From positions 1 through 37,159 of the forward strand of contig CALXLP010000012.1 in NCBI GenBank assembly GCA_944389225.1: DNA of 37,159 nucleotides, given 5' to 3'. Below, piece by piece: positions 8,327 to 16,006 of the stretch. A model generated the notes under the pieces. It made no database searches. It saw nothing but the letters and a program-made list of their open reading frames with translations, and had not been told where the DNA came from. A program made the translations under genes and the position numbers. The first letter of the stretch is position 1. Each line of letters starts with the position of its first letter. Origin of the DNA: an uncultured Clostridia bacterium (GTDB lineage Bacteria; Bacillota; Clostridia; TANB77; CAG-508).

Positions 8327-8728
8327 ATGGCTAAGAAAGAAAATGTAGTTTTTTATGGTACAGGTAGAAGAAAATCTTCAGTAGCAAGAGTTAGACTTGT
8401 TGAAGGTAATGGAAAAATAACAATCAACGGTAAAGATATTGATGAATTCTTCGGATTAGAAACTTTAAAAGTTATCGTTAGACAACCATTAACAGTTACA
8501 AATACAACTTCTAAATATGATGTTATTTGTACAGTTAAAGGTGGAGGATTCACAGGTCAAGCTGGAGCAATCAGACATGGTATTGCTAGAGCTTTAAATG
8601 AAGCTAATCAAGAATACAGACCAGCTTTAAAATCAAATGGATTCTTAACAAGAGATCCTCGTATGAAAGAAAGAAAGAAATACGGTCTTAAAAAAGCTCG
8701 TAAAGCTCCACAATTCAGTAAAAGATAG
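8327..8728 (+). CDS. rpsI: 30S ribosomal protein S9 (uS9)
   Basis: A 133-residue small-subunit protein whose C-terminal tail reaches the P-site tRNA. It has the signature [19 protein letters not shown] (about residues 71-89) and the canonical basic end RKAPQFSKR. The ribosome binding site GGGAGGT is inside the end of rplM, indicating translational coupling. The final codons AGT AAA AGA TAG and the following terminator are duplicated 1.27 kb downstream. Confidence 0.98.
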   Translation: MAKKENVVFYGTGRRKSSVARVRLVEGNGKITINGKDIDEFFGLETLKVIVRQPLTVTNTTSKYDVICTVKGGGFTGQAGAIRHGIARALNEANQEYRPALKSNGFLTRDPRMKERKKYGLKKARKAPQFSKR

Positions 8729-8775
8729 AAAATATCAAACCTCAGAAGTTTCAAAACTTCCGAGGTTTTTGTTAT
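8717..8775 (+). repeat. Left copy of a direct repeat made of the rpsI 3' end and terminator
   Basis: Starts with the last three codons and stop of rpsI (AGTAAAAGATAG), then AAAATATCAAA, the terminator stem and TTTTTGTTATT. The second copy is at 9982-10041. The first 23 bases are identical in both; the differences fall mainly in the terminator stem, where they are largely compensatory. Confidence 0.85.
8740..8770 (+). terminator. Terminator of rplM-rpsI
   Basis: CCTCAGAAG pairs with CTTCCGAGG (one A-C mismatch), extended by TTT/AAA, then a T5 run. Confidence 0.85.
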
Positions 8776-8885
8776 TCGCTTCTTTTATTCAAGAAATCTA
8801 TGTAAGTATTGAAATTAACACATCCCTATTTTTAATCTGTTTTCTTCTTAATTATCATATATACATAATATACATACAATAGCTT

Positions 8886-9788
8886 TCACTTACTATTATA
8901 CTGCATCTTTACAAATTTATTTATTATTTCTATATCATCTATTCTATTTATCCCAAAACATTTTTTACCTAAATCCTTTATTGAAGCCCCACAATGATAT
9001 AATTCTTTATTATCTATAATAATAAATCTATCATGGAATTTATCTGTTATGGCTACCTTTAAAACGGGATATTCTTTATTAAATTTTTGTATATCCAATT
9101 TTGAAATATTACTATTTTTTGAAGTCAATATTACTACTTCTACATTTTTATTTTTCTTTACTAATATCTTTAAAATATTATCATCTATATAATTATCAAT
9201 TATTATAATTTTATTTATAGCTCTTTTTATAATATCTATTACTAGACTATATGCATCATATATTTGACCTTCAAAAAAAATTTTCTGCTTAAACTCTTCT
9301 TTCTTTAGCAAACTATCAAATATTTCATCAAATTTTTTATCATGTTCTAATAATTTGTATTCCACATTTGTTAATCTTTCAAATATTTGCGAATTTGAAA
9401 ATATAAATTTTCTCATTTCAATAAAGGCTCTTATTATACTAATACTAACTTGAACAGCAATATCATTTTTTAATACGCCTGCAAGCATTGATATTCCCTG
9501 CTCAGTATAGACATATGGTAAATACTTTCTTGTAACTTTTCCATTATTAACTTTTTTATCTAAGGTTCCAAATTGGAACCTTAAATTTTTAAATTCATCA
9601 TCAGTTAATTGAAAACAAAAATCTTCTGGAAATCTCTCAATGTTTCTTTTCATTGCCTTATTTAGATTTTTAGTTTCGTAGTGATATAGCATAGCTACAT
9701 CACTATCTAACATTACTTCTTTTCCTCTTATTGTATATATTAAATTTTTTATTTCTTCAGTATTTATTATTTTCAATTCATTTTCCAT
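8886..9788 (-). CDS. ORF6N-domain protein (phage antirepressor-like) with a PLD-like C-terminal region
   Basis: A 300-residue protein. Residues about 8-95 match the ORF6N (KilA-N-like) domain found in phage regulators and orphan bacterial genes: RGKEVMLDSDVAMLYHYETK, NIERFPEDFCFQLTDDE, then YVYTEQGISMLAGVL. Residues about 125-165 are a charged helical linker. The C-terminal part (about 180-290) contains KFHDRFIIIDNKELYHCG followed by ASIKDLG. This resembles half of a phospholipase D-like fold, with H-D-R in place of the classical HxK. The DNA-binding role is inferred from the family. It has its own sigma-A promoter, lies antisense to rpsI and sits between two copies of the rpsI tail, which suggests insertion as a single-gene cassette. 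It is common in gut Firmicutes and Bacteroidetes; the true function is unknown. Confidence 0.88.
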   Translation of the reverse strand: MENELKIINTEEIKNLIYTIRGKEVMLDSDVAMLYHYETKNLNKAMKRNIERFPEDFCFQLTDDEFKNLRFQFGTLDKKVNNGKVTRKYLPYVYTEQGISMLAGVLKNDIAVQVSISIIRAFIEMRKFIFSNSQIFERLTNVEYKLLEHDKKFDEIFDSLLKKEEFKQKIFFEGQIYDAYSLVIDIIKRAINKIIIIDNYIDDNILKILVKKNKNVEVVILTSKNSNISKLDIQKFNKEYPVLKVAITDKFHDRFIIIDNKELYHCGASIKDLGKKCFGINRIDDIEIINKFVKMQYNSK

Positions 9789-9815
9789 ATTTTCACATCC
9801 TTTTTACTTGTGTAT

Positions 9816-9844
9816 ATTGTAAAACATCTGTTTGTATTTGCCAA
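9816..9844 (-). promoter_or_regulatory. Sigma-A promoter of the ORF6N gene
   Basis: Minus-strand TTGGCA (complement of 9839-9844), 17-nt spacer, TACAAT (complement of 9816-9821), about 28 bp before the start codon. Confidence 0.65.
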
Positions 9845-9981
9845 TACTTTTTATATTTTTTCATAATTTTACAAAATATGGTTATACTTTACAATAAAAA
9901 ACTCTATTTAAGTCTAGTACATAATAAACTTATAATATACAAAAAGTCCTCTAAATATTGGTATTTCAACCTTTGAAATTT

Positions 9982-10041
9982 AGTAAAAGATAGAAAATAT
10001 CAAAACTCAGAAGTATTAAAACTTCTGAGTTTTTTGTTATT
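9982..10041 (+). repeat. Right copy of the rpsI 3'-end/terminator direct repeat
   Basis: Repeats AGTAAAAGATAGAAAATATC and the following terminator seen at 8717-8775, although no rpsI coding sequence precedes it here. The bases before it (AAATTT against the rpsI AATTC) show only a few further matches. Together the copies delimit a 1.2-kb segment holding only the ORF6N gene. Confidence 0.85.
10005..10035. terminator. Duplicated terminator, now at the 3' end of the MBL-fold gene
   Basis: ACTCAGAAGT (10005-10014) pairs perfectly with ACTTCTGAGT (10021-10030), followed by T5 on the + strand; on the minus strand the stem ends in TTTT. It can therefore stop transcription of the minus-strand hydrolase gene (stop at 10063). 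Confidence 0.75.
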
Positions 10042-10062
10042 TATTTATGTATTTTTACCATT

Positions 10063-10815
10063 TTATAAATACAAATCCATATCATCTTCTGCTGCAATAA
10101 CTTCTATGTTATATTTTTTACTTAACTCTTTTGCAATTTCTGTTGGATTTTCGCTTAATATATGCCTATTAAAATGTGTTATTACTAATTTAGTTGGTTG
10201 TATTATTTTTATAAATTCTTCTACTGCCGGTATATCTAAATGTTTTGCTTTCTCTTTGTTATTGATATGATAAGCCACATTCATGATTAAAATGTCACAA
10301 TCTTTATAAGAGTTTAATAGTTCTGAAAAATATTTTGTATCTGTCACAATCCCTATTTTATTCTTGCTAGTTTTTATTGTAAATCCATAACATTCTACTC
10401 CATGGTCATGTGGTATAGAGGCGGTTATTTCTAGATTTTTTATTTTATATGTTCTATTTGCTTCTATCGTTTCTATCTTTTCAGGAAAATTTTCCAAATA
10501 TGGTTGTAAAATTTTATTATCAATTGCTTGTTTTGGTACTATTACACTTCCTCTTTTTTCTCTTCCACCATTTGTCATTAATTCTATAAATATATTTAAA
10601 TCATTGGCATGGTCTATATGAACATGTGATACGATAATTCCATTAATTGTTTCTTTATTCCCATATGTATGAATATATTTATAAAATGTATTAATTCCAG
10701 GATCAAAAACAATATGTGTATCATCAATATTTATGTATAGCCCTCCTGCTGACCTTATATTTTTAAAAATAATATCTTTATTTCCTGTTGTTCCAAAAAA
10801 GTGAATATAGTCCAT
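10063..10815 (-). CDS. MBL-fold metallo-hydrolase
   Basis: A 250-residue cytoplasmic metallo-beta-lactamase-fold hydrolase. The metal-binding HxHxDH motif is SHVHIDHAND (His64, His66, Asp68, His69). A later His (about 140, IPHDHGVECYGF), an Asp in GIVTDTKYFSELL and the terminal TKLVITHFNRH supply the remaining ligands. The arrangement resembles the RNase Z/PhnP-like group that acts on phosphodiesters, but the substrate cannot be told from sequence. I chose the ATG at 10815 because AAGGAG lies 7-8 nt upstream; the frame stays open 14 codons further without a site. It is monocistronic and shares its downstream terminator with the ORF6N cassette boundary. Confidence 0.85.
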   Translation of the reverse strand: MDYIHFFGTTGNKDIIFKNIRSAGGLYINIDDTHIVFDPGINTFYKYIHTYGNKETINGIIVSHVHIDHANDLNIFIELMTNGGREKRGSVIVPKQAIDNKILQPYLENFPEKIETIEANRTYKIKNLEITASIPHDHGVECYGFTIKTSKNKIGIVTDTKYFSELLNSYKDCDILIMNVAYHINNKEKAKHLDIPAVEEFIKIIQPTKLVITHFNRHILSENPTEIAKELSKKYNIEVIAAEDDMDLYL

Positions 10816-10923
10816 TTGGTTCTCCTTTTTATATTTCTTGTATTGTTCTAAAATCATTACTATTATACTCTAATTATCCTACATTTTCAATACTTATAGT
10901 TGCTTCTGAAACATAACTCGCTA

Positions 10924-11110
10924 CAGTTCAGTGTAGAATTCCTGGGAAGATATATATTCTATTTTAAGCAGGTTTCGTGGGGACCGACACGCTACATACT
11001 GTTAATCAATCAACGACAGTCCCGTGGGAGTTGATTGATGTACAGTATGTAAAGTGTTGGGATAGCGAAAAATATAATATATATCTTCCCAGGAATTCTA
11101 CACTGAACTG
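10924..11110. repeat. 187-bp inverted-repeat element (MITE-like) with nested hairpin
   Basis: The outer arms 10924-10958 and 11076-11110 are perfect 35-bp inverted repeats beginning CAGTTCAGTGTAG. Inside is a second hairpin, 10994-11014 with 11030-11050 (19 of 21 pairs), closing a 15-nt loop that holds CCCGTGGG. Nothing in it codes. It lies between the divergent-looking start of the MBL gene and the 3' end of the broken superoxide dismutase gene. Shape and perfect termini suggest a miniature mobile element or a structured RNA. No clear target-site duplication is seen. Confidence 0.8.
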
Positions 11111-11142
11111 CAACTACATGACAAAATATTTTATGTTCTTTT

Positions 11143-11730
11143 TTACCTTTGCCTAAATCTTCTATTTACCATATTCCAATTCACAATATTCCAAAATGCT
11201 TGGATATACTCTGGTCTTTTAGTGTGATATTGTAGATAATAAGAATGTTCCCACATATCTAAAACCAATAATGGTTTGCATCCCCACAATGTTAAATTTT
11301 GATGTTTTTCGCATTGTAAGATTTCTAATTTAGACCATTTAGGAACCCATACTAACAAACACCATCCGTGAAGCTTCTACTGTTTTGCTTGCTTCTGTGA
11401 ATTGTTCTTTAAAGATTTCATAACTTCCAAAATCTTTTATAATTTGTTTCATCAGTTCTATATCTGGCTCTGTTGGAATGGCTGGACCCATATTTTCAAA
11501 AAATAGCTCATGTAAAATTGCACCAGATCCATAAAAACTTAAATCTTTTTCTAAACATTTGATATTAGAAAAATCTTTTTTTCTCTTGCTAACTTTAATT
11601 TTTCCTCTGTTTTATTTGTATTATCTACATACCCTTTATATAAAATATTGTAATGTAAGTCTAATGTTTCTTTGGAATAATATGGCTCTAATGCATTTAA
11701 CGGATATGGTAATTCAATCATTTTTAACAT
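11143..11730 (-). pseudogene. Superoxide dismutase (Fe/Mn family), two frameshifts
   Basis: Fe/Mn superoxide dismutases convert superoxide to oxygen and hydrogen peroxide. Translating across three frames gives a continuous family member: [16 protein letters not shown] from the ATG at 11730 (AGGAGG 7 nt upstream), then [18 protein letters not shown] and ILHELFFENMGPAIP. The end is LEILQCEKHQNLTLWG, PLLVLDMWEHSYYLQYH and FWNIVNWNMVNRRF. Metal ligands are present (LHYN His, LHELF His, LDMWEH Asp and His). Frame is lost first in an A run (complement of 11576-11582, one A too few) and again at about 11368, where TCA-C-GGA carries one base too many. No single frame encodes more than a fragment. Only two one-base changes separate it from an intact gene of about 195 codons, so it is a young pseudogene or a sequencing artefact. 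Confidence 0.88.
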
Positions 11731-11779
11731 AAAAAAACCTCCTAAAATAGTATATTCTATCTTAAAAGGTTATATACAT

Positions 11780-12478
11780 CTATTCTACAAATTCATACAC
11801 ATCATTTGTACCAATTCCTTCTATATTATAATAGGTATTTGGAACGGTTCCGATAATGACATTTTCCATAATTAATACTTGATTTGTAATGTCTTTGGTA
11901 ATATCTTTAAATGGTGTGAGGATACTTACTTCACATTTTACTTGTAAATAAATTCTATGAAGAGTTTGATTAATCCCCTGTGCCTCAAATTCACTTCTTA
12001 AATCTGTTTCTACATTTCCTACTGTTGATATCCTTATCTTAATCCCCGGTCCTCTTCCTGCTAATAGTTTGATACCCGTAAAACTTCCTAAAGCAATTTG
12101 AATATCTTGCCTTCCCTGTTTATTAATTTCTTCTTGTATTTTGATTGCTACATCAGAAATGATTTCATTAATGGGAATGACATTGGATTTTATCATCGTC
12201 ACATTTCCATTTGCGTCTTTTTCTACAGTAAATAACTCATCATAACTATGTTCTGTCATAACATTTGTTGCCTGTTCATTTGATATGATTGTGGCTAAAC
12301 TTTTTGCTTCATTTTCACATAATGTATCAAAAATAGGATTGACAGCATCTAACATAAGTTTTGCAGATATAACAATGGCTGTGATAAAAATTATTATCAT
12401 AGCCAATTTTCTTTTATGTTTTACATTCGCAAATATATTGGGAATTCGTATTTTTGTTCTTGAATAAATTTTAGGCAT
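11780..12478 (-). CDS. yunB: Sporulation protein YunB
   Basis: A 232-residue membrane-anchored protein required for normal spore formation in Bacillus and expressed there in the mother cell. A basic N-terminus is followed by one transmembrane helix (about residues 25-42) and an extracytoplasmic domain. Family-type segments include NEIISDVAIKIQEEIN, ALGSFTGIKLLAGRGPGI and the closing NTYYNIEGIG. Its start codon lies inside the last codons of sipL (8-bp overlap), so the two are translated together. The molecular activity is unknown. Confidence 0.88.
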   Translation of the reverse strand: MPKIYSRTKIRIPNIFANVKHKRKLAMIIIFITAIVISAKLMLDAVNPIFDTLCENEAKSLATIISNEQATNVMTEHSYDELFTVEKDANGNVTMIKSNVIPINEIISDVAIKIQEEINKQGRQDIQIALGSFTGIKLLAGRGPGIKIRISTVGNVETDLRSEFEAQGINQTLHRIYLQVKCEVSILTPFKDITKDITNQVLIMENVIIGTVPNTYYNIEGIGTNDVYEFVE

Positions 12479-14042
12479 AATTTATCATAGGAGCCTGCTC
12501 GCTACTCATGCCTTTTCTTTTATATCTTGGTATAAATAATTTTTGTCCTGGATAGATAGTATTTTCATCTTCAATTCCATTTACTCTAGCAATATCATCT
12601 ACTGTACTTCCAAACATTTTCGCAATCTTCCATAAAGAGTCTCCTTTTTTCACAATATACATGATAATACTATAATCTTGTTCTTCTCTTTCTCCAGTTG
12701 TTTGTACTTCATCAATTGTATTAATATTGACATTTTTATCTAACATTGTATGCATTCTCATTTGCACATTCGCTAATACTTCTCCTCCCTCTTGAATAAT
12801 AAAGTCTTGAGCGCCAATTTCTATATTTGTACGTATATTTAAGTTATCTCCATCACTAATGTTGTCAAGATTATATTCAAAAGGTATTGTTTCTTTTTTA
12901 ATTAAGATTTGTAAATCTTCTCCCATCAACATGAATCTTAATTCTAGTTCTCCATTATAGATAATTCTGTCTCCCATAATATTTTGCTTTATGATATTAG
13001 GAACAACATCCACATCGACAATATTTCTGCCTTGTAATTCTTCCATTCTTAATCTTTCACTAATATCTCTTGTTTCTACAATTTCTCTTTTTCCTGTAAT
13101 CGTTCTTACTGTTTTCTTGTTAAATTCAATGTTTTCAGATGGACTATATAAATCTTGAATCACATGAATTGTTTTTTCCTCATACGCAGTTGCTGTCACA
13201 CTGATTTCCATCTCAATATATACAGAATGTTCTTCTACAGAATTTGGTTTTACAAGGATGTTTCTAATTTCATAATTTGTATCACATATATTTCCTTCAT
13301 TGACATCTTGGATATCTACAAAACCGATAATTGGTATTGTCGCCATTGTTTTATTGATTCTATTATCTTCTGTTAAATATACTATTTTAACTTCTGCCTC
13401 TGCTTTTGTCAAAACTTTGTTATAACTAATTTTTATATCTTTATTTCCTATATTTACATTCAATTTTAAAATCTCTACTAAGTTATCAATATTATCTATT
13501 GCAATATTTTCTTTGGCATATATTTTTGTTTCTCCGCCTCCTATTAATGAATTCACTGATAATTGTTCTTGTAACATCTTGATTTCTTCTGTATTTTCCA
13601 AACTATTTACAATTGAAATTTCTTCTTTAGAATACACTTCAATGGTTAATTCTATTGTTGCTTTAATCGATATTTTTCGTTCATTAACGACTTTTGCTTC
13701 TATTTCTTTAATATTTGTACATACATTACTTTCCATTTCACTTGTCATATTAGGAATATTAATAACTTCTGATAAATCTAAACTAGTATTAATTCCTCTT
13801 GTTCGTTCTTGACTATCATCTGTCATATACATGATATATGTATCTACATTACCCTCTATTTTTATTTTCTCATCTATGATTTCTTTTTTATAAATACATG
13901 CTACCCCACTTGTACAAATGATATTTAAAACATCTGGTTTTGCATCTGGTACGATCATATCACCTTCTACAAATACAATTTCTTTTCTAGTTGCTACTTT
14001 TTTATTCACACTCAAATTTTCTTTTATTGTATTTACAACCAT
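12471..14042 (-). CDS. sipL: SipL-like spore coat morphogenetic protein (DUF3794 repeats + LysM)
   Basis: A 523-residue protein. Several DUF3794 (SPOCS) repeats fill residues about 20-440, for example FVEGDMIVPDAKPDVLNI near the start. A single C-terminal LysM domain (about 462-508: YIVKKGDSLWKIAKMFG, then YPGQKLFIP) follows. This is the layout of Clostridioides difficile SipL, which binds SpoIVA through the LysM domain to build the coat basal layer around the forespore. AAGGAGG lies 7 nt before the ATG. It is co-transcribed and overlaps yunB. CATATATA about 35 bp upstream on the minus strand is compatible with a sigma-E -10 element, but weakly. Confident by architecture. Confidence 0.9.
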   Translation of the reverse strand: MVVNTIKENLSVNKKVATRKEIVFVEGDMIVPDAKPDVLNIICTSGVACIYKKEIIDEKIKIEGNVDTYIMYMTDDSQERTRGINTSLDLSEVINIPNMTSEMESNVCTNIKEIEAKVVNERKISIKATIELTIEVYSKEEISIVNSLENTEEIKMLQEQLSVNSLIGGGETKIYAKENIAIDNIDNLVEILKLNVNIGNKDIKISYNKVLTKAEAEVKIVYLTEDNRINKTMATIPIIGFVDIQDVNEGNICDTNYEIRNILVKPNSVEEHSVYIEMEISVTATAYEEKTIHVIQDLYSPSENIEFNKKTVRTITGKREIVETRDISERLRMEELQGRNIVDVDVVPNIIKQNIMGDRIIYNGELELRFMLMGEDLQILIKKETIPFEYNLDNISDGDNLNIRTNIEIGAQDFIIQEGGEVLANVQMRMHTMLDKNVNINTIDEVQTTGEREEQDYSIIMYIVKKGDSLWKIAKMFGSTVDDIARVNGIEDENTIYPGQKLFIPRYKRKGMSSEQAPMINYA

Positions 14043-14104
14043 TATTTACCTCCTTATCATTTTTCTTTATTTTATATATATGAAGGTAAATGATGATTTA
14101 TAAC

Positions 14105-14131
14105 AAAAAAAGAAAACCTTTTCAAGTTTTC
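14105..14131 (-). terminator. Terminator of veg
   Basis: On the minus strand GAAAAC and GTTTTC arms, with AAG/CTT-like extension and a one-base bulge, precede a run of seven T. Confidence 0.6.
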
Positions 14132-14145
14132 CCTTTCGTATAGTC

Positions 14146-14445
14146 TTAAAATTCTGTTGTTTTTTTCTTCTTCATGTTAACTGGTGGTGGTATTAATGGA
14201 CTATATGAATCTCCATCAAATACTTCAACCTCTACTGTTCTTGTTAAAACATCTGTATAACTATATGTTACATTTCTATTATTTTCCTCATATTTTACTA
14301 CAAAAATATTTGGATATGCTTTTTCTATTGTAGCTTCTTTTTCAAAGGCTTTACTTCTACCTAAAGACCCTTTGACAATTATCTTTTGCCCCACTTTCTC
14401 TAAGATGTCAGTTTTTAGATTTGCTATGTCATTTTTACAAATCAT
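14146..14445 (-). CDS. veg: Veg family protein
   Basis: A 99-residue small protein of the Veg family (Sm-like beta-barrel), linked in Bacillus to biofilm regulation and germination outgrowth. Family features are VGQKIIVKGSLGRSKAFEKE, YPNIFVVKYEENNR and VTYSYTDVLTRTVEVEVF. An AGGTGAT site precedes the ATG. It lies directly downstream of yabG on the same strand. The yabG-veg neighbourhood is also seen in Bacillus, which supports both calls. The C-terminal tail after VEVEVF (about 20 residues, basic end KKKKTTEF) is longer than in Bacillus. Confidence 0.88.
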   Translation of the reverse strand: MICKNDIANLKTDILEKVGQKIIVKGSLGRSKAFEKEATIEKAYPNIFVVKYEENNRNVTYSYTDVLTRTVEVEVFDGDSYSPLIPPPVNMKKKKTTEF

Positions 14446-14609
14446 GCTATCACCTACTCCCTTAAGATAGCTTGATTATAGCATTTTGAGGGGAAAATGT
14501 CAAAAAAAGGATATTGTTGTAAAACCATGAAACCACTTGATTTTAGGCACTTTCATTGATTTTTATTTCCAATATTACTTTTGTGTTACAGTTATGTTAC
14601 AATCATGTT

Positions 14610-15425
14610 TCATTTGATAATCTTATACATTTTTCCGTTTGCTCCTATACCACTAACACCTTGTTTTCCATCTCTTAATTCATTTTCTATATCTTCAATT
14701 GTTATATATTTATATCTCTCTGTGACTGCTATTTTTTCAGCTACAATTAATGGATCTATAAAATCTATTAAAATTCTTCCTGGTGAAGATGCAAAATTAG
14801 CTCCTGCACAAATCAATGCTTCAAAATAACTTTGACAAGCACCTGCAAATATGACTAACTTTTTGTTGGTTTCTTTATCATATTTTCTTGCTTCCTTAAC
14901 CGTTTCTATAAAATATTTTGAATTACGATAATTATATAGGTCATCATATCTTGAATTTTTCTTTATCATTCCATCATGTCCTGTTATGACTAATATGTCT
15001 GGTTGATATATTTTTAAAAGGTTATATACCACTTTGGGTTGCTTATATTCTGGTATATTTTTTACAATGGCATTTAATCCTAATTTTTTATAATAACGAT
15101 ATGATTTTTCACTATATTTTTTATCCCCATCTAAATGCAAAATCTTTCCTGTTATTGTATATTTATTTCTATTTTCTTCTACTTTATCTAATTGACTAAA
15201 TTGATCTTCTATTCTTCTTTGTATTGTATTTAAATCTCTTTGTATTCTTTCTTCACTTACTTTTTCTAAATCACTTAATTTGCTATCAGCTTCTACTCTT
15301 TCTATAATTCCAATCAAAATAGCAATCTGCCCTGCTTTTGTATCTATTATATTTTTTACACGAAATAAAATATCTTTATTATATGATTTTCTTCCTACTA
15401 TATCACCAATCTTTATCTTTTCCAT
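14610..15425 (-). CDS. yabG: YabG, spore coat processing protease
   Basis: A 271-residue sporulation cysteine protease that trims coat and cortex proteins (in C. difficile also the germination proteins CspBA and preproSleC). The N-terminus KIGDIVGRKSYNKDILFRV is a small SH3-like family signature. The catalytic pair is His150 (VITGHDGM) and Cys197 (IFAGACQS), spaced 47 residues; from memory the C. difficile pair H161/C207 is spaced 46. The C-terminus GKQGVSGIGANGKM is also conserved. AAGGTGG precedes the ATG, and CATAGAATA upstream fits a sigma-K promoter. veg follows on the same strand. Confidence 0.93.
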   Translation of the reverse strand: MEKIKIGDIVGRKSYNKDILFRVKNIIDTKAGQIAILIGIIERVEADSKLSDLEKVSEERIQRDLNTIQRRIEDQFSQLDKVEENRNKYTITGKILHLDGDKKYSEKSYRYYKKLGLNAIVKNIPEYKQPKVVYNLLKIYQPDILVITGHDGMIKKNSRYDDLYNYRNSKYFIETVKEARKYDKETNKKLVIFAGACQSYFEALICAGANFASSPGRILIDFIDPLIVAEKIAVTERYKYITIEDIENELRDGKQGVSGIGANGKMYKIIK

Positions 15426-15455
15426 ATGAATACCACCTTAAAAGTTAAGCTATTA

Positions 15456-15464
15456 TATTCTATG
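15456..15464 (-). promoter_or_regulatory. Possible sigma-K -10 element of yabG
   Basis: Minus-strand CATAGAATA matches the sigma-K -10 pattern CATANNNTA, with an AC about 17 nt further upstream. It lies 31-39 bp before the start codon. yabG is sigma-K dependent in Bacillus. Short motif, so modest confidence. Confidence 0.4.
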
Positions 15465-15539
15465 TCGATTTTTGTAAATTGGTGATTTTTTACATATAAA
15501 AAAACTGATATTAATATCCTATGTTTCTCAGATTTCATT

Positions 15540-15806
15540 TTACACTTTGTTTTGGTGTAAATGACTATATTTTAATTTGGTTGCCATCCCTCCTCTTATA
15601 TGTCTTTCCGCCTTATTTTCATCTAAGACTTTTCTTACCTCATGTGCCAAACTTGGATTGATTTTTTTTAATCTTTCTGATACATCTTTATGTACTGTAC
15701 TTTTGCTTATTCCAAATTTTTTTGCTGCACCTCTTACTGTATCTTTTGAATCTATGATATATTGTGCAAGCTGAGTTGCACGCTCTTCTATTGATACACC
15801 TTTCAT
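15540..15806 (-). CDS. spoIIID: Stage III sporulation transcriptional regulator SpoIIID
   Basis: An 88-residue helix-turn-helix protein that activates and represses mother-cell sporulation genes between the sigma-E and sigma-K stages. The HTH is VRGAAKKFGISKSTVHKDV (about residues 24-42), followed by the basic C-terminal helix ERHIRGGMATKLKY that also contacts DNA. GAAGGAG precedes the ATG. It stands alone between yabG and tcdA. AATACAAT upstream resembles a sigma-E -10 element, consistent with its known control. The sequence is strongly conserved across spore formers. Confidence 0.97.
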   Translation of the reverse strand: MKGVSIEERATQLAQYIIDSKDTVRGAAKKFGISKSTVHKDVSERLKKINPSLAHEVRKVLDENKAERHIRGGMATKLKYSHLHQNKV

Positions 15807-15843
15807 TTATTCTAACTCCTTCTATTTAGAATACTTTTGTTTA

Positions 15844-15851
15844 ATTGTATT
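15844..15851 (-). promoter_or_regulatory. Possible sigma-E -10 element of spoIIID
   Basis: Minus-strand AATACAAT differs by one base from the sigma-E -10 consensus CATACAAT and lies 38 bp before the start codon. The -35 is not convincing. Confidence 0.3.
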
Positions 15852-15957
15852 CTCATAATAGAATTGTTAGAACTTATGATTTAGATAATAAGAACTTGAC
15901 CCGACATAGCTATCAAAGCTTACATCCTTATTTTCCTAAATCCTTGTTGTATTTGGC

Positions 15958-15996
15958 AAAAAAAGTGGACATCATGAAATTAAATTTCTAATGTCC
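15958..15996 (-). terminator. Terminator of tcdA
   Basis: GGACAT (15967-15972) pairs with ATGTCC (15991-15996), with an inner AAATT/AATTT pairing. On the minus strand it is followed within 3 nt by seven T. Confidence 0.75.
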
Positions 15997-16006
15997 CTTT
16001 ATATAC

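Noticed and set aside
7888..8728. Antisense reading frames across ribosomal and synthetase genes (for example minus strand 8353-8553 and 4700-4951)
   Set aside because: They mirror the codon pattern of real genes on the other strand and have no ribosome binding sites or family features.
8886..10041. A complete prophage or integrative element
   Set aside because: No integrase, structural or replication genes are present; only one ORF6N gene lies between the repeats.
10924..11110. CRISPR-like or tRNA-like origin of the repeat element
   Set aside because: It is a single inverted structure, not direct repeats with spacers, and no cloverleaf or CCA end can be drawn.
14610..15810. A novel sporulation operon
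   Set aside because: veg, yabG and spoIIID are well known; their proximity is normal for spore formers.
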